Shown in pieces: positions 24,438-34,844 of a DNA stretch of 64,000 bases. The number at the start of each line of letters is the position of its first letter. Within the stretch, counting starts at the first letter, position 1. The position numbers were made by a program, and so were the translations under genes. The notes below the pieces were generated by a model. That model did no database searches. It was not told where the DNA came from and worked only from the letters and a program-made list of their open reading frames with translations. The stretch is from assembly GCA_963931925.1 (NCBI GenBank), contig OZ007569.1, positions 42,182,021 to 42,246,020 on the forward strand. The letters run 5' to 3'. This DNA comes from Onchidella celtica (Eukaryota > Mollusca > Gastropoda > Systellommatophora > Onchidiidae).

Positions 24438-25362
24438 TTAAGGGGGCGTCCTACTCAGAGAACAAAATTTTTTTTTTTGGACCTAATTAAAATTAGTGAA
24501 TTGATGTAAGAACCCGTTAACTATTGGTAAGTTAATGTGTTTCCATTCATTGAATTTGGAATTTCACTTGTCGTTGCCATGGTAATGGCGGCCATATTGG
24601 ATTTTGAGACATAATTTTATAATCTCAAAATCTCTGAATCTAAGAAAGCTACAATCAAAATTCTTTTTGATAATGATACTCCCACATGACCCTATAGGGA
24701 ACTATATAATTTTAGAGTTTTCCATTTTTCCCATAATTTTTTTTTGTTTTTTTTGAAAAATTGCCTTTTCAAAACATGCCGGAAATTACATATTCACTTT
24801 ACAAGTAATTAGCTAGAACATATATAATTTTTTAGCAAAGTGTACAAAAAATGGACAGTTCCCTATAATTTTTATATCTCTAAGTTCATGCCAAATTCCA
24901 GAGCTCTGACTTCAATAGATGTTGAGATTATAAAATCACTACCCCCATAAAAAATCAACTTTTGAGAAAATCACATTCGAAATTTTATGATCATGACTTT
25001 TGGTGAGGGGGTGGGTTGCTAAAACACTTTTTTTCACGGACTTCTATGCTGAAAACAAGGAAATTCCCTGAGATCAGCATGCAGTGTAGAGAGTTTTAAA
25101 AAACAACTAAAACCTCACCTGTTAAAAAAATATTTAGATAAATGATTTGTGTGTGTGTGACCGTTCTTTAGTATGTGTGTGTGCGCGTATGGTGGACAAT
25201 GTTAAGCGCCTTGAGGCCTCGGCGAAAGGCGCTATATAAATGCTCTTATTATTATTATTATTCTTATTATTCTAAAGACAATGAAGTATCGTTTGCCCCG
25301 ATTTTTGAAAAATCGATATTTTGTAACTAAAGCGACATGTTCTCACCCAGACGCCCCCTTAA
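24438..25362. mobile_element. TTAA-flanked DNA transposon remnant
   Basis: TTAA occurs at 24438-24441 and at 25359-25362. Directly inside them are inverted ends GGGGGCGTCC and its complement (GACGCCCCC), with weaker similarity beyond (CTCAGAGAAC against CTCACCC...GTTCTC). A TTAA target duplication with G-rich ends fits piggyBac- or Kolobok-like elements. No transposase is present and the 917-bp body is AT-rich, so it is non-autonomous. An L2-like LINE tail is inserted near its right side. Confidence 0.65.
25062..25264 (+). mobile_element. 5'-truncated L2-like LINE 3' end
   Basis: The frame from 25062 to a TGA at 25143-25145 encodes NSLRSACSVESFKKQLKP and a short Lys-rich tail. This matches the very C-terminus of L2/CR1-group reverse transcriptase ORFs, and the longer LINE in this window ends NSLPQEVR...FKNRLKTFLFKN. 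It is followed by a short 3' UTR, the conserved GGCGCTATATAAATG block (about 25229-25243) and an ATT-rich tail. All upstream coding sequence is missing, the usual result of incomplete reverse transcription. Confidence 0.75.
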
Positions 25363-26292
25363 AACAGCGAATGGCGTGCATAAGGAGGTCATCGGTCCCA
25401 GAGCCATCAGCGTTTCTGATTATATGTATGTACATATATACAATGCCTATTATTGTTCCTTCTAATATGTAATCAAGCGTTTTATTTTATGATTGTGACA
25501 TCTCATTTGTCTGGTTTATCTTCTCCTTTATTTTCACTATTCACAGGCACGTCCAAGCTACTGTCTAAGCAACACCCAAATCAATTCCCGATCACTGCTA
25601 AAAGCACGAGACAGTATGATAAGGATCCAGTATACACTGACTTGAAATAACTGTAAATGAAGTTCTGGATAAGAAAGTGAGGGTGCACCAGATGTTAAAA
25701 GAAGTCAATGTCTAGGAAGCATGTAAAAAAAAAAAGGCCCCTATTCTGCAAACCAGAAAGGCCCGCCCTGCTGACCCCAAACCTTAGTGTTGAAGATGAC
25801 TTGTTCAATGGTTTACACTAGCTCTCCATGCAGGACATTCATGCTCAATGCTATTTTGATGAAACATTTTGAATTGATTCTCTCCTGGTCCATCTTCTCT
25901 GATTTCTGAAAAGCATGCATGTCACACTTTAATCCCTTAAACCCAATAATAAATATACGATGTGTCAGGAATATGATGATTATAACCCACTTGCCCTAAA
26001 CAACTATAATGAAAATGATTTTCATGTGTATGGGCATGATGTGCTTTGAACTGTATTTACTCAATTCTACCTGCCTGCTCTAGCGTTCATTCACTCAATA
26101 GTTTACAACATTCAAAAGAGACTTTGAGTTTGAGTTTTATGGCGTGTCGGCATGACAACGGCCATTTTGCGTCCCTCAGGATCTATTTGGGTACATGTTC
26201 TTTATTTATTTATGTTTTATATTCAGAGCTGCCAATATTAACATAGAATTAAATACATTCATATAATTTAACATATTGGTAAAATTCTAAAA
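25363..26292. other. Non-coding stretch
   Basis: AT-rich, no recognisable gene or repeat beyond short A runs (25725) and trinucleotide stretches. Confidence 0.6.
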
Positions 26293-26300
26293 AATTGTTT

Positions 26301-27061
26301 CAGGGTTGGCATGATTTAAATCAAGGTGATTTAAATCAAATGATTTTTTTGATTTAAATCACTTGGATCTTTTTTTTTTTTTACTTTTTAAGGATTTTTT
26401 TTTTTCAAACTGCTTTGTTTTTGATGTTTTTATTGTTCAAAAGCACTAGACTTAAAGGCACTGATAAGTAGGAGTGCTTCTCTATTATTATTATTATTAT
26501 GCATCATTCAATAATTTCTGATTTTGGCTGATTCATACAACAGTTGGAGACTTGAATGTGTCGCAGGACACAATTCAAATATAACACCTTGAACAAAAAT
26601 GTAAGTCTGAATTTGAATTTTGTGTACCTGTGTAAGACATTAAGACAGTCAAGTAAGTGAAAAAGGCCTATATTTTATTTCAAATAAACATCTTTATTTT
26701 TATAAAACAGTTAATGAAATCCAGGCATACAGATCAGATCCAGAAAATTCTGATAATATATAAGAAAGGAAAACTTTCTACTCATTTTCAGTTGTCTCCA
26801 ATTCTTTACTATTGAAGGCCCTGAACAGAAACACCAGTTTTGACGCTTTCTCGTTCCCCAAGCTGTAATGATTATTAGGAGTCATTTAGCTATATCCTTT
26901 TAGTACCCTTATGCTTATGTTATGAAATTATAGAAAATATTTTGTCGACAAAATATTGAATGTATTATGTATTTTTTAAAAAATCAAAAAAATCTGATTT
27001 AAATCAAAAAAATAGATTTTTTTGATTTTTTCGAAAAAAATCTGATTTTTTTCCAACCCTG
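26301..27061. mobile_element. hAT-type MITE with 8-bp target duplication
   Basis: The element starts CAGGGTTGGCATGATTTAAA and ends TTTTTCCAACCCTG, giving inverted ends CAGGGTTGG/CCAACCCTG. It is flanked by the identical octamer AATTGTTT at 26293-26300 and 27062-27069. An 8-bp duplication with CAGGG ends is the hallmark of hAT elements. The 761-bp body has no transposase. Its subterminal regions are packed with GATTTAAATC and AAATCAAAAAAATC palindromic or inverted blocks, which could bind transposase or form hairpins. Confidence 0.88.
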
Positions 27062-27069
27062 AATTGTTT

Positions 27070-30000
27070 TAAACGCCTGGATCTGGAAAAAGTTTTGTAA
27101 ACAAGTATAAAAGTTATTAAATCAAGTTGCAGATCTTGGCCTCTTTCAGAAAGGACAGGATGTGTTGCGGGTCCACGTCAGAAAATACTTCTTTCATGGA
27201 TCCACAGGCATGGTGCCTTCTTCGGATATATGCATGTAGTCTACACATTCAGTTAAAATATGTTTTACTGATAGATGGCAATTGCAGGCCACACATTCCG
27301 GGAGGGACGTTCAACCCTTTGAACAATACAGTATTTAGTTCTTCAATTCTGAGTTCAACAACATTGTGCCTTCTTCAGGAAAGAACGAATTCCAGAATGG
27401 TCATTGGTTGAGCATAAACCTGTGATGCGAGTATGGGTGCCTTTTTTTCCACTTCATAGTAACGCGAGCTTGCGTCATTAAAGAACAATGCAATGCAACT
27501 GAAATCCTTCAAAGATGAACTGTGTATCCAGCTTTGACAATTCAAGAAAAATGTGACAGCCCATCATTTCAACAGAGTGGACTCGCATTCAGAAACCAAG
27601 ATAGACTGGGTTTGATGACACTGTGCCCAAACCACTGTAATATAAGGCTTCGATCCGGTCACTTAACTCATGTGGCGCGACCGACCACTGGCAGCAGTCG
27701 GAAGTCACTCAGGATTTGCAAGCGACCGCTGGCATCGGCTGATGAGATTTCTAGATTTACAGAGTGAAAAACATGAGACGATGAATTTATGAACAAAGCA
27801 AAGAAAGTCTCGAATTATACTTTGAGGGATAGCATTTATTGCGTCAACCGGAAGATTTGACTGCGATCAGTTGAAAATGCGAACAGCTGACGCTGTTTAC
27901 ATTTTGTATAGTAGGGATGGCTCGACCTCGGCGTTTGACAGTAGAAAAAGCTAGACAAATTTCTGTGGAAAGTTTAATGGATAGATCTAGTTCAGAGGAG
28001 GGTTCCGATCATGAGGAAAGTCAAGATCTGGAGCTAGAAGCTTCCGAAAACGAGTGGCCTGATGGTGATAGATCCAGGTCAAATTCAGAGATTGAGTCGG
28101 ATCATGATTCTGATACACCAGTGTAAAGAACCTTTATCCCCTTTATCTTCCTTATTTCTAGATGGATTTTCGTGAAATTTGTTGCAAACAAAAGATAACT
28201 CAACTGGATGCACATCAAATAAAATAGACGAAAAATGTTGTCATGACGTTGGATATTTTTTACTTACTGGTGAGTCTCAATCACAGCGTGGTTACGTGGT
28301 TACCAATTTTTGTTGACCTTTAATTTTTTTTATTCAAACTAAATTAGTAAATTACTAAATTGCATGAAAAAATATTTCTGGCATGGTTTTTCCCTCTCAA
28401 ATGTTTTATTTCTAAAAAGCTTATCCAATTCCTTTTATTTTGAAATATAATACGTTTAAACCGTTTTGTTTTATCCATAAATTAATGAACAATAATAAGA
28501 ATTTTCCTTTGTCTGATTGAGTGAAGATTTCACTACTAAAATTTAAAAATAAAATCCGCGAAACCCTTTCAAAATTCCGCGTTGAAAGTCACCAACTAGT
28601 TTGAAGCCAAATTAACAATACCAGTGATTAAGTATGAATTGCGCTGCACATTTTATTGGATTACTAGTAACAGTAATAATAATAAATGGGAGCCAATTAT
28701 ACAGAGATGCCACCTCACGAAAATTAAAAAGAGTACTCTCAGACACCAAAATGAGTATTCTAGGTTCACAATAAAGTTTGGTTTTGAACCAGTTTCCTCT
28801 TTGCCTCTAGCATCGAAGAGTAAACAAAATAAGGTCTGAAGTTCACATTTTTTGCACAAAAGGGCGTAGCATCGTGTTGTTTGTACCAGGGCTATATTGC
28901 ATCTATATCCACTCCCTTCCGGCCTGGGCAGACAAAGACCGGAACTTCTTTCGTCAAATGAAATGGAAATCCACTGCTGTTCTTGTATCCAATGAGGATT
29001 TAACATTTAAGAGAAGTGTGGAAAAGATGGAAAAAAAAAATGCCTCATCAACTTTAACTTAACATAAAAACAAAGGTAACAATTAAGTTCCCTTACAAGT
29101 CAATGTCACAAAATATTGTGGGATAAAATATTAGGTAGTTTCTCTCTTTTCTCCATTTCAAAAGATGATTTAAAAAAGGCAGAAAGATAGACTAGAGCGC
29201 TAATGCCAACATGTGAAGTACTGGAAATGGACAACAGTGGGCCACAAGACAGACAGCACACTATTTGCAGGATGGTCAGCAGCCTCCACTTTGTTTCCAT
29301 TCTTGATAAGCCTGAATGGATACCGTGTCTAGTGGCTGGGGATTGGCCCATACAAATTCTGTGATTGTGCAATGATAATTTTTGTTGCACAGCAGTAAGC
29401 GGAAATTCACTTATCACTAGTGTGTATGGAGGGGAAGGTGTAACTTCTCTTCTTGCATACCGACTGAATTTACACCTGACCTAAGTGGCCTGAGGCACTA
29501 CAGAGCCTGCACCATGGTGCAAAATGGGCGGACTTACACCAAGTTCATGCATATGGCCAAATGTCTCTACTCTAATCTCTCTTTTTTAGTTTTACAACTA
29601 CAAGTAGGCTCTATTATTTAAAATTTCTTGAAAAGAAATGACTTATAATTATCAATAACTAAGATGTAGGTCTACGTATATTCCCTATCTAATGAATTTT
29701 CAAAATCCTTGTGAAATATGCATGAGAATAAACATGCACAAAGCAAAACTAGTCTACAGTCTAGTTCCTTTCTTCCACTAATCTCAGGGTTTGAGCCAAC
29801 CAGTAGGCTAAATACCACTACCAGTACCAGTAAAACATCAGTACAGACCTAGATCTAAATCAGTAAATGTTGTCTTTTGTTGATATGATAACCTTCACAC
29901 CCGCATCATTTTTATACACATTAAAAAAGTAAAGCTGCGCTATCATATTATGTCCTACACCTTGCCTAACTTCAACAAACCACTTAGATCTAGTCTAAAT

Positions 30001-30707
30001 TCTAAATTCAGGCACTACCTGACAGCATTTGAAGACAGAAAAGTTTTTACTCAAATTCCGGTTTTATGGATACATGTTACTACACGGACATCAATGGTTT
30101 ATCAGTCACCGGAACAAAAACTTGAACGTCACAGACAAATGTGTAAAGTTAAAGGTGTTCAAACCTGTTGAAAATATAACTGGAGGCCTTCCCCCCGTCC
30201 GCGCCATACTTTTTACCACTCGTATTAAGTAAAACTCACTGTTACACATTGTTCCAGACCTTATGACCAATTATCACTTCATATTCACAAAAACATTTGT
30301 AACAAACTTGCAAAGAAAAACAATACAATCCCAGAAAATAGTCTGAAGTGAGACAAAATTTGCAAACAGGTGCCATTTTGAAACTTGCTGGGGAGAGGGT
30401 CATGGCAACAGAAGTTACCAAAAGCGCGACTGGTGATTGTTTGCTGAAACAAAACTTGAATTGTGTTCAGGAATTTAAACTCACAACACATGGAATGGTC
30501 AGATGGACCTGGGGGTGTGAGGGTCTAGTCAGTTTGTATCAATCATCAATTGGCGGCAGTCAGATTGACTAATCAGGTGAAAAGGGGCTGGGGTAGCCAT
30601 TGGCAATCGACGTACACTCATAAGTCATATAGGCCCTGTATTAGCTCAGATCATGCAATCTCCCAGCAGCTGAAATTGGATTGTTTTGCTACTAAGCCGA
30701 TTCATAA
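27070..30707. other. Mostly non-coding stretch
   Basis: Apart from the short acidic ORF at 27917-28126, no coding content is recognisable. The DNA is AT-rich with TAGATCT motifs. Nothing supports RNA genes here. Confidence 0.5.
27917..28126 (+). CDS. Short acidic ORF, possible piggyBac-like transposase N-terminus
   Basis: The ATG at 27917 opens a 69-codon frame: MARPRRLTVEKARQISVESL, then a Ser/Asp/Glu-rich acidic stretch to a TAA. A basic RRLT-type start followed by an acidic, Ser-rich region resembles the N-terminus of many piggyBac-derived transposases. No DDE transposase domain follows in any frame, and no TTAA-flanked ends were located. It could be a truncated leader exon of a degraded transposon or an unrelated small ORF. 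Composition (biased acidic, CK2-like sites) is the only positive sign of coding. Confidence 0.3.
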   Translation: MARPRRLTVEKARQISVESLMDRSSSEEGSDHEESQDLELEASENEWPDGDRSRSNSEIESDHDSDTPV

Positions 30708-31238
30708 TCTATATAATAAAGCTACAACAAAACCCCTAATAGTCCTATTGACTCGGAAACTACACAACGCACCGACCTGAAATTTGGCATAAAGAATTAT
30801 GGGATAGCGAACATTGTTCCTATCGCTATACACAAACAAAACCGTTTGTTATTTCTGAGTTAATCGGTAAATGCGGTTATAATTAAAGACTAAATTCACG
30901 AGAGCGTTTGATCCGAAATTTACGATCAATAAGATATTGATGTATGTTTCTAAGAATAGCCACTTCCGCCTACACATGACGTTATCACTTCCTGCGATGT
31001 GTTCACTAACAAACAAACTAACCCGTGCGCAAATCATAGCCATTTGACGGATGCTGACGGGACGCGCATTTCGACAACGCGCAAAGGGAGAGCAGTAAAA
31101 CTTATCTAAAAACAAACAAACAAACAAAAATAAAATAAAGCTAAAGGAACAGGCAAAATGAAGCAGGTCCATAATAATCACCCAGAACTGAAACTAATAA
31201 CTCGATTTATCCCGGGCAGGGCCGGGCAACTCAGCTAG
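30708..31238 (+). mobile_element. Non-autonomous Helitron (531 bp)
   Basis: It begins TCTATATAATAAAGCTACAA right after an A (30707) and ends with the hairpin CCCGGGCAGGGCCGGG, CAACTCAGCTAG (CTAG 31235-31238), then T (31239). Both termini are canonical for Helitrons. It has no coding capacity. Its 3' half is the inverted counterpart of 20741-20998, sharing the AAACAAACAAACAAA run, the CCCGTGCGCAAATCATAGCC block and the TGACGTTATCACTTCCTGCG block. Confidence 0.85.
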
Positions 31239-31737
31239 TTTTTTAAAACTATGCAAATTAACAAGGTCGGTAACTTTCCTAATTTCGGTCAAGGGTGCAG
31301 TGTGTGAGTAGGCCCTATTAGTAAATGACTACTGTCAAGCTGTTAACTCACCTGCGTGGCGAAAGGGTTTAGACGTGTGATTTAGGAGCGAAAAGGTGTG
31401 GGTGCTGATCCGAGTATTGTCATGATTTATAATAATTATGTAGGCCTATGTGTTCTCTTTCACTTTCAGTACTTTCACTAGTTTCAGATGATTCTAACGC
31501 AGAGAAATCGAGATCAGATGGAAATAAGATAAGAGAGGGGAGAGAGATAAAGAAAGCGAAGCATGCCATGAATTATTTCTTTGTCTTTCTTTAGAAAACC
31601 CCCCAAAAATATCTACCCCTTTTTTTTTCAAACCCCTCAAAATAAACACAATCGGAACTCCTCTTCAGCAGTGTGTTTTCTTGACTGGTGCGGATGGGCG
31701 GAAGACCTTCCAACATAGCTAGGCCCTATTCAATATA
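31239..31737. other. Non-coding spacer
   Basis: Short unique stretch between the Helitron and the nested element complex, with no feature recognised. Confidence 0.6.
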
Positions 31738-32331
31738 TAGTCAATGCACTAGGTGCGGTCAGCATGTTGGTGCGGTCAATATTTGTTTTTCCATACAGTT
31801 TCATTTACCAGTGTTTTTGTGACCTATCCAGGTTTTGAGACATTCTTAACAATACATCACAACATCACATAGAATATGACTGCTGTCTAAGCTTGTATTT
31901 TGCCTTGGATAACTTTCCCAAATTTTGTGTCCCCACAACTTCCATCTTGAGTTCAAAGGTAAATATGTGACCCTACAGTTTTCTCCATTTAGTGGTCTGG
32001 TGTAAGCTCATAGAAGTGCCCTGGGCACTGTACTTTGGGTGGATTTTCATTAAAAATATGTTTTCTGGGTATTATGAGCGTGATTATGCACATATGGCGC
32101 TGACTGCACTGACGTGCATTCATCTGACACCATGCATGAGGTGCAGTCACTGGTAATTGCAGTGATCAACTGGGATCACTAGCACCATTATTACTTATTA
32201 TTAATATGATTACATTATAAAAAAGGGTTTAAAAAAAGAGCCACGGCACACCAGCTAATAGTAAAATAATAATATTAATTATTATGGAACTAAAATCTAA
32301 ATACATAGGCTAGATCTAGAGTCACTCAATA

Positions 32332-32757
32332 CCTTACCGACCAGTGCCCCATACCGACCGGGGGCCGACTTCGTTGCACATTTGTTTTTAACTCCGAGTT
32401 CTTATGATGAATTCAACCCGGATACATATACCAGCGCCTCCTAAGAAGTTTTTCCCGCCAGTGTCAACAGTGCGAACGCCCAGCCTGACGCCAGACACTA
32501 AAAAAAAACTCAACTTTTGTGTTACAGGTGAGAGCTTGTTCCTACCCTTGTGGGTTTGCTAAGACAGCCTCCCACTACAAGTAAACCGGAAACGGTGCTA
32601 TTTTTAACTAGGCTGAAGCAGAGAATGTTTAAAATCATTCAATTGGCAGTTATTTAGGTCGTCACTCCTTCGTACAACCATTTATTTGCAATTGGGTCAT
32701 TGCAGAGGGGTGGTCGGTAAGGGAAATGAAATCTCAGTAGCAAGTCCCTTACCGACC
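32332..32757. repeat. Left subterminal 11-mer cluster of inner element
   Basis: GGTCGGTAAGG occurs at 32712-32722 (+) and as its complement at 32332-32342 and 32747-32757. A one-base variant CCATACCGACC lies at 32349-32359. Such repeated subterminal motifs are typical transposase-binding sites. Confidence 0.85.
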
Positions 32758-32881
32758 GCCTACCTCGCGTATTGACCACATATAAACAGTCATGCTCCGG
32801 AAACATCAAGGACTGTGACCGACAGGACACCATCACCATGGTTCACGTTGGAAACAAAAGCAGCAAAACGGCAGGCGACGA

Positions 32882-34780
32882 GCAGAAAGGAAATGGAAGA
32901 AAACAAAGTTACAAATTGACAAAGAAATATACATTCACCATAAGAAACTTGTGAATGACACCATTCGAAAAGCTAAATGTGACTATTACAACTCAAGGTT
33001 TTGTGAAATTCAAAATTCAAAACAATTTTTCAATTTGTCCAATGATTTGTTGGGCAAACAGAAATGGATCAACCTGCCAACTTCAATAGAAAAGGAACAT
33101 CTGCCTAATGCATTTGGGGACTTCTTCATGGACAAAATAGAAAAAATTAGAGACAATTTAAGTAGTTGTGATATAACTAGTGAAAATTCTGTATTTGTTG
33201 GGAATAATCTTTCTTGTTTCAGTGAAGTTACCAGTGATGAAATCAATGACATAATTTGTTCTGCTGCTACTAAGCAATGTGAACTAGATCCCATGCCCAC
33301 AGACTTGTTAAAAAAATGCTTACCTGATCTTTTACCATCCATCACAAAAATTATTAACACTTCTTTATGTACAGGTGCTGTGCCAGAGACCTATAAAGTT
33401 GCACTCGTTAAACCTTTGCTTAAGAAAGTTAATCTTGACTCTGAAAACTTGAAAAACTATAGACCAGTATCTAATCTTCAATTTTTATCAAAGATTTTAG
33501 AGAAAGTAATTTTAAAACAACTACTTGGTCATCTAAACAATAACGCTCTCTGTGAATCATTCCAGTCAGCATATCGTGCAAATTGTAGCACTGAAACTGC
33601 TTTATTGAGGATTGTTAATGATTTGTTTGGATTACTGGACAAGGGCTTGGTTTCGTGTTTAAACATTCTTGATCTATCAGCTGCCTTCGACACTATAGAT
33701 CATGAAATTATTCTTTGCAGATTAGAAGCAACCTATGGGATCTCTGGTATAGCTCTGAAATGGTTCAGGTCCTATCTATGTGACCGAAAACAAATTGTTG
33801 TAACAGATAACATAAAATCAAAAGAATACATACTGCCATATGGTGTTCCACAAGGCTCAGTTTTAGGTCCCACTCTCTTTATTATGTACATTGGGCCCCT
33901 GTCTAATATTTTTAAAGATCATGGTTTTTATTACCATCAGTATGCTGATGATGTCCAACTATATCACCCTGGTACGACTTTAGGTCATGTTGACAATGTT
34001 ATAAAAGATAGTGAAAAGTGTATTATGGAAACAAAAGAATGGATGAACCAAAACAAACTAAAGCTAAATGAAGACAAAACAGAAGTTATGATTATTGGAA
34101 AGAAAAGACAAATTACTGCAATTAAAAATGTAAAATTAAATCTTGGTGAAAGCACTGTAGCAAACGTGAATAAAGTTAAAAACTTAGGCACAATCTTAGA
34201 ATCAGATCTCAGCATGGAAAATCAAATAAGTTCATTATGTCGATCATTAATGTTTCAATTAAAAAACATCAGCTCTATTCGTCCATTCATATCCCAAGAG
34301 GCAACTCGAATACTTATCACTTCACTTATGTTTTCAAAGCTTGATTATTGTAACTCTCTGCTCTTTGGAATTCCGAGCAACAAAATAAAACGCCTTCAGA
34401 TAATTCAGAATAATGCAGCTAGACTGATTTTTAGAAAATCAAAAAGAGAATCTGCCTCAAGCCTTATTGACCAACTTCACTGGCTTACTGTTGAAAACAG
34501 AATAAAATTTAAAGCTGCAGTTTTGGTTTACAAATGTCTTGAAGGTTCAGCTCCCTCCTATCTTTCGGAACTTTTGAAAAAACATGAGTCTGATAGATTT
34601 TTAAGATCTACTACAGAAAACAAACTGGTTGTTCCCAGGTGTAAAACATCAAATTATGGAGATAGAGCTTTTAGTTGTTTTGGTCCCTGTGTGTGGAATT
34701 CTTTACCACAAGAGGTTCGAAATTCTGCCTCTCTAAACATATTTAAAAACAGGTTAAAAACATTTCTTTTTAAAAACTGA
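32882..34780 (+). CDS. L2/CR1-group LINE reverse transcriptase (partial)
   Basis: This is the reverse transcriptase part of a non-LTR retrotransposon ORF2, which copies the element RNA at a nicked target. The frame opens with AERKWKKTKLQIDKE (32882 onward), characteristic of the region before the RT domain in this group. RT motifs follow, numbering from codon 32951: NYRPVSNL (169-176), LSAAFDTIDH (242-251), GVPQGSVLGP (298-307) and the catalytic YADD (331-334). It ends with the conserved RNAARLIFR-type and NSLPQEVR...FKNRLKTFLFKN segments. No stop interrupts 630 codons, but the N-terminal endonuclease is absent and a one-base frame break sits just upstream near 32875. So it is a dead but fairly young copy. 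Confidence 0.88.
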   Translation, partial: AERKWKKTKLQIDKEIYIHHKKLVNDTIRKAKCDYYNSRFCEIQNSKQFFNLSNDLLGKQKWINLPTSIEKEHLPNAFGDFFMDKIEKIRDNLSSCDITSENSVFVGNNLSCFSEVTSDEINDIICSAATKQCELDPMPTDLLKKCLPDLLPSITKIINTSLCTGAVPETYKVALVKPLLKKVNLDSENLKNYRPVSNLQFLSKILEKVILKQLLGHLNNNALCESFQSAYRANCSTETALLRIVNDLFGLLDKGLVSCLNILDLSAAFDTIDHEIILCRLEATYGISGIALKWFRSYLCDRKQIVVTDNIKSKEYILPYGVPQGSVLGPTLFIMYIGPLSNIFKDHGFYYHQYADDVQLYHPGTTLGHVDNVIKDSEKCIMETKEWMNQNKLKLNEDKTEVMIIGKKRQITAIKNVKLNLGESTVANVNKVKNLGTILESDLSMENQISSLCRSLMFQLKNISSIRPFISQEATRILITSLMFSKLDYCNSLLFGIPSNKIKRLQIIQNNAARLIFRKSKRESASSLIDQLHWLTVENRIKFKAAVLVYKCLEGSAPSYLSELLKKHESDRFLRSTTENKLVVPRCKTSNYGDRAFSCFGPCVWNSLPQEVRNSASLNIFKNRLKTFLFKN

Positions 34781-34788
34781 ATTTTATA
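34777..34788. repeat. Target-site duplication of RTE-like LINE, left copy
   Basis: CTGAATTTTATA at 34777-34788 is repeated exactly at 38750-38761, on the two sides of the minus-strand LINE. Confidence 0.8.
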
Positions 34789-34844
34789 TTATATATGGCC
34801 TTTAGCGTCTTTACAGACTGTCTTAGCAGCTAGAATATTCACTT

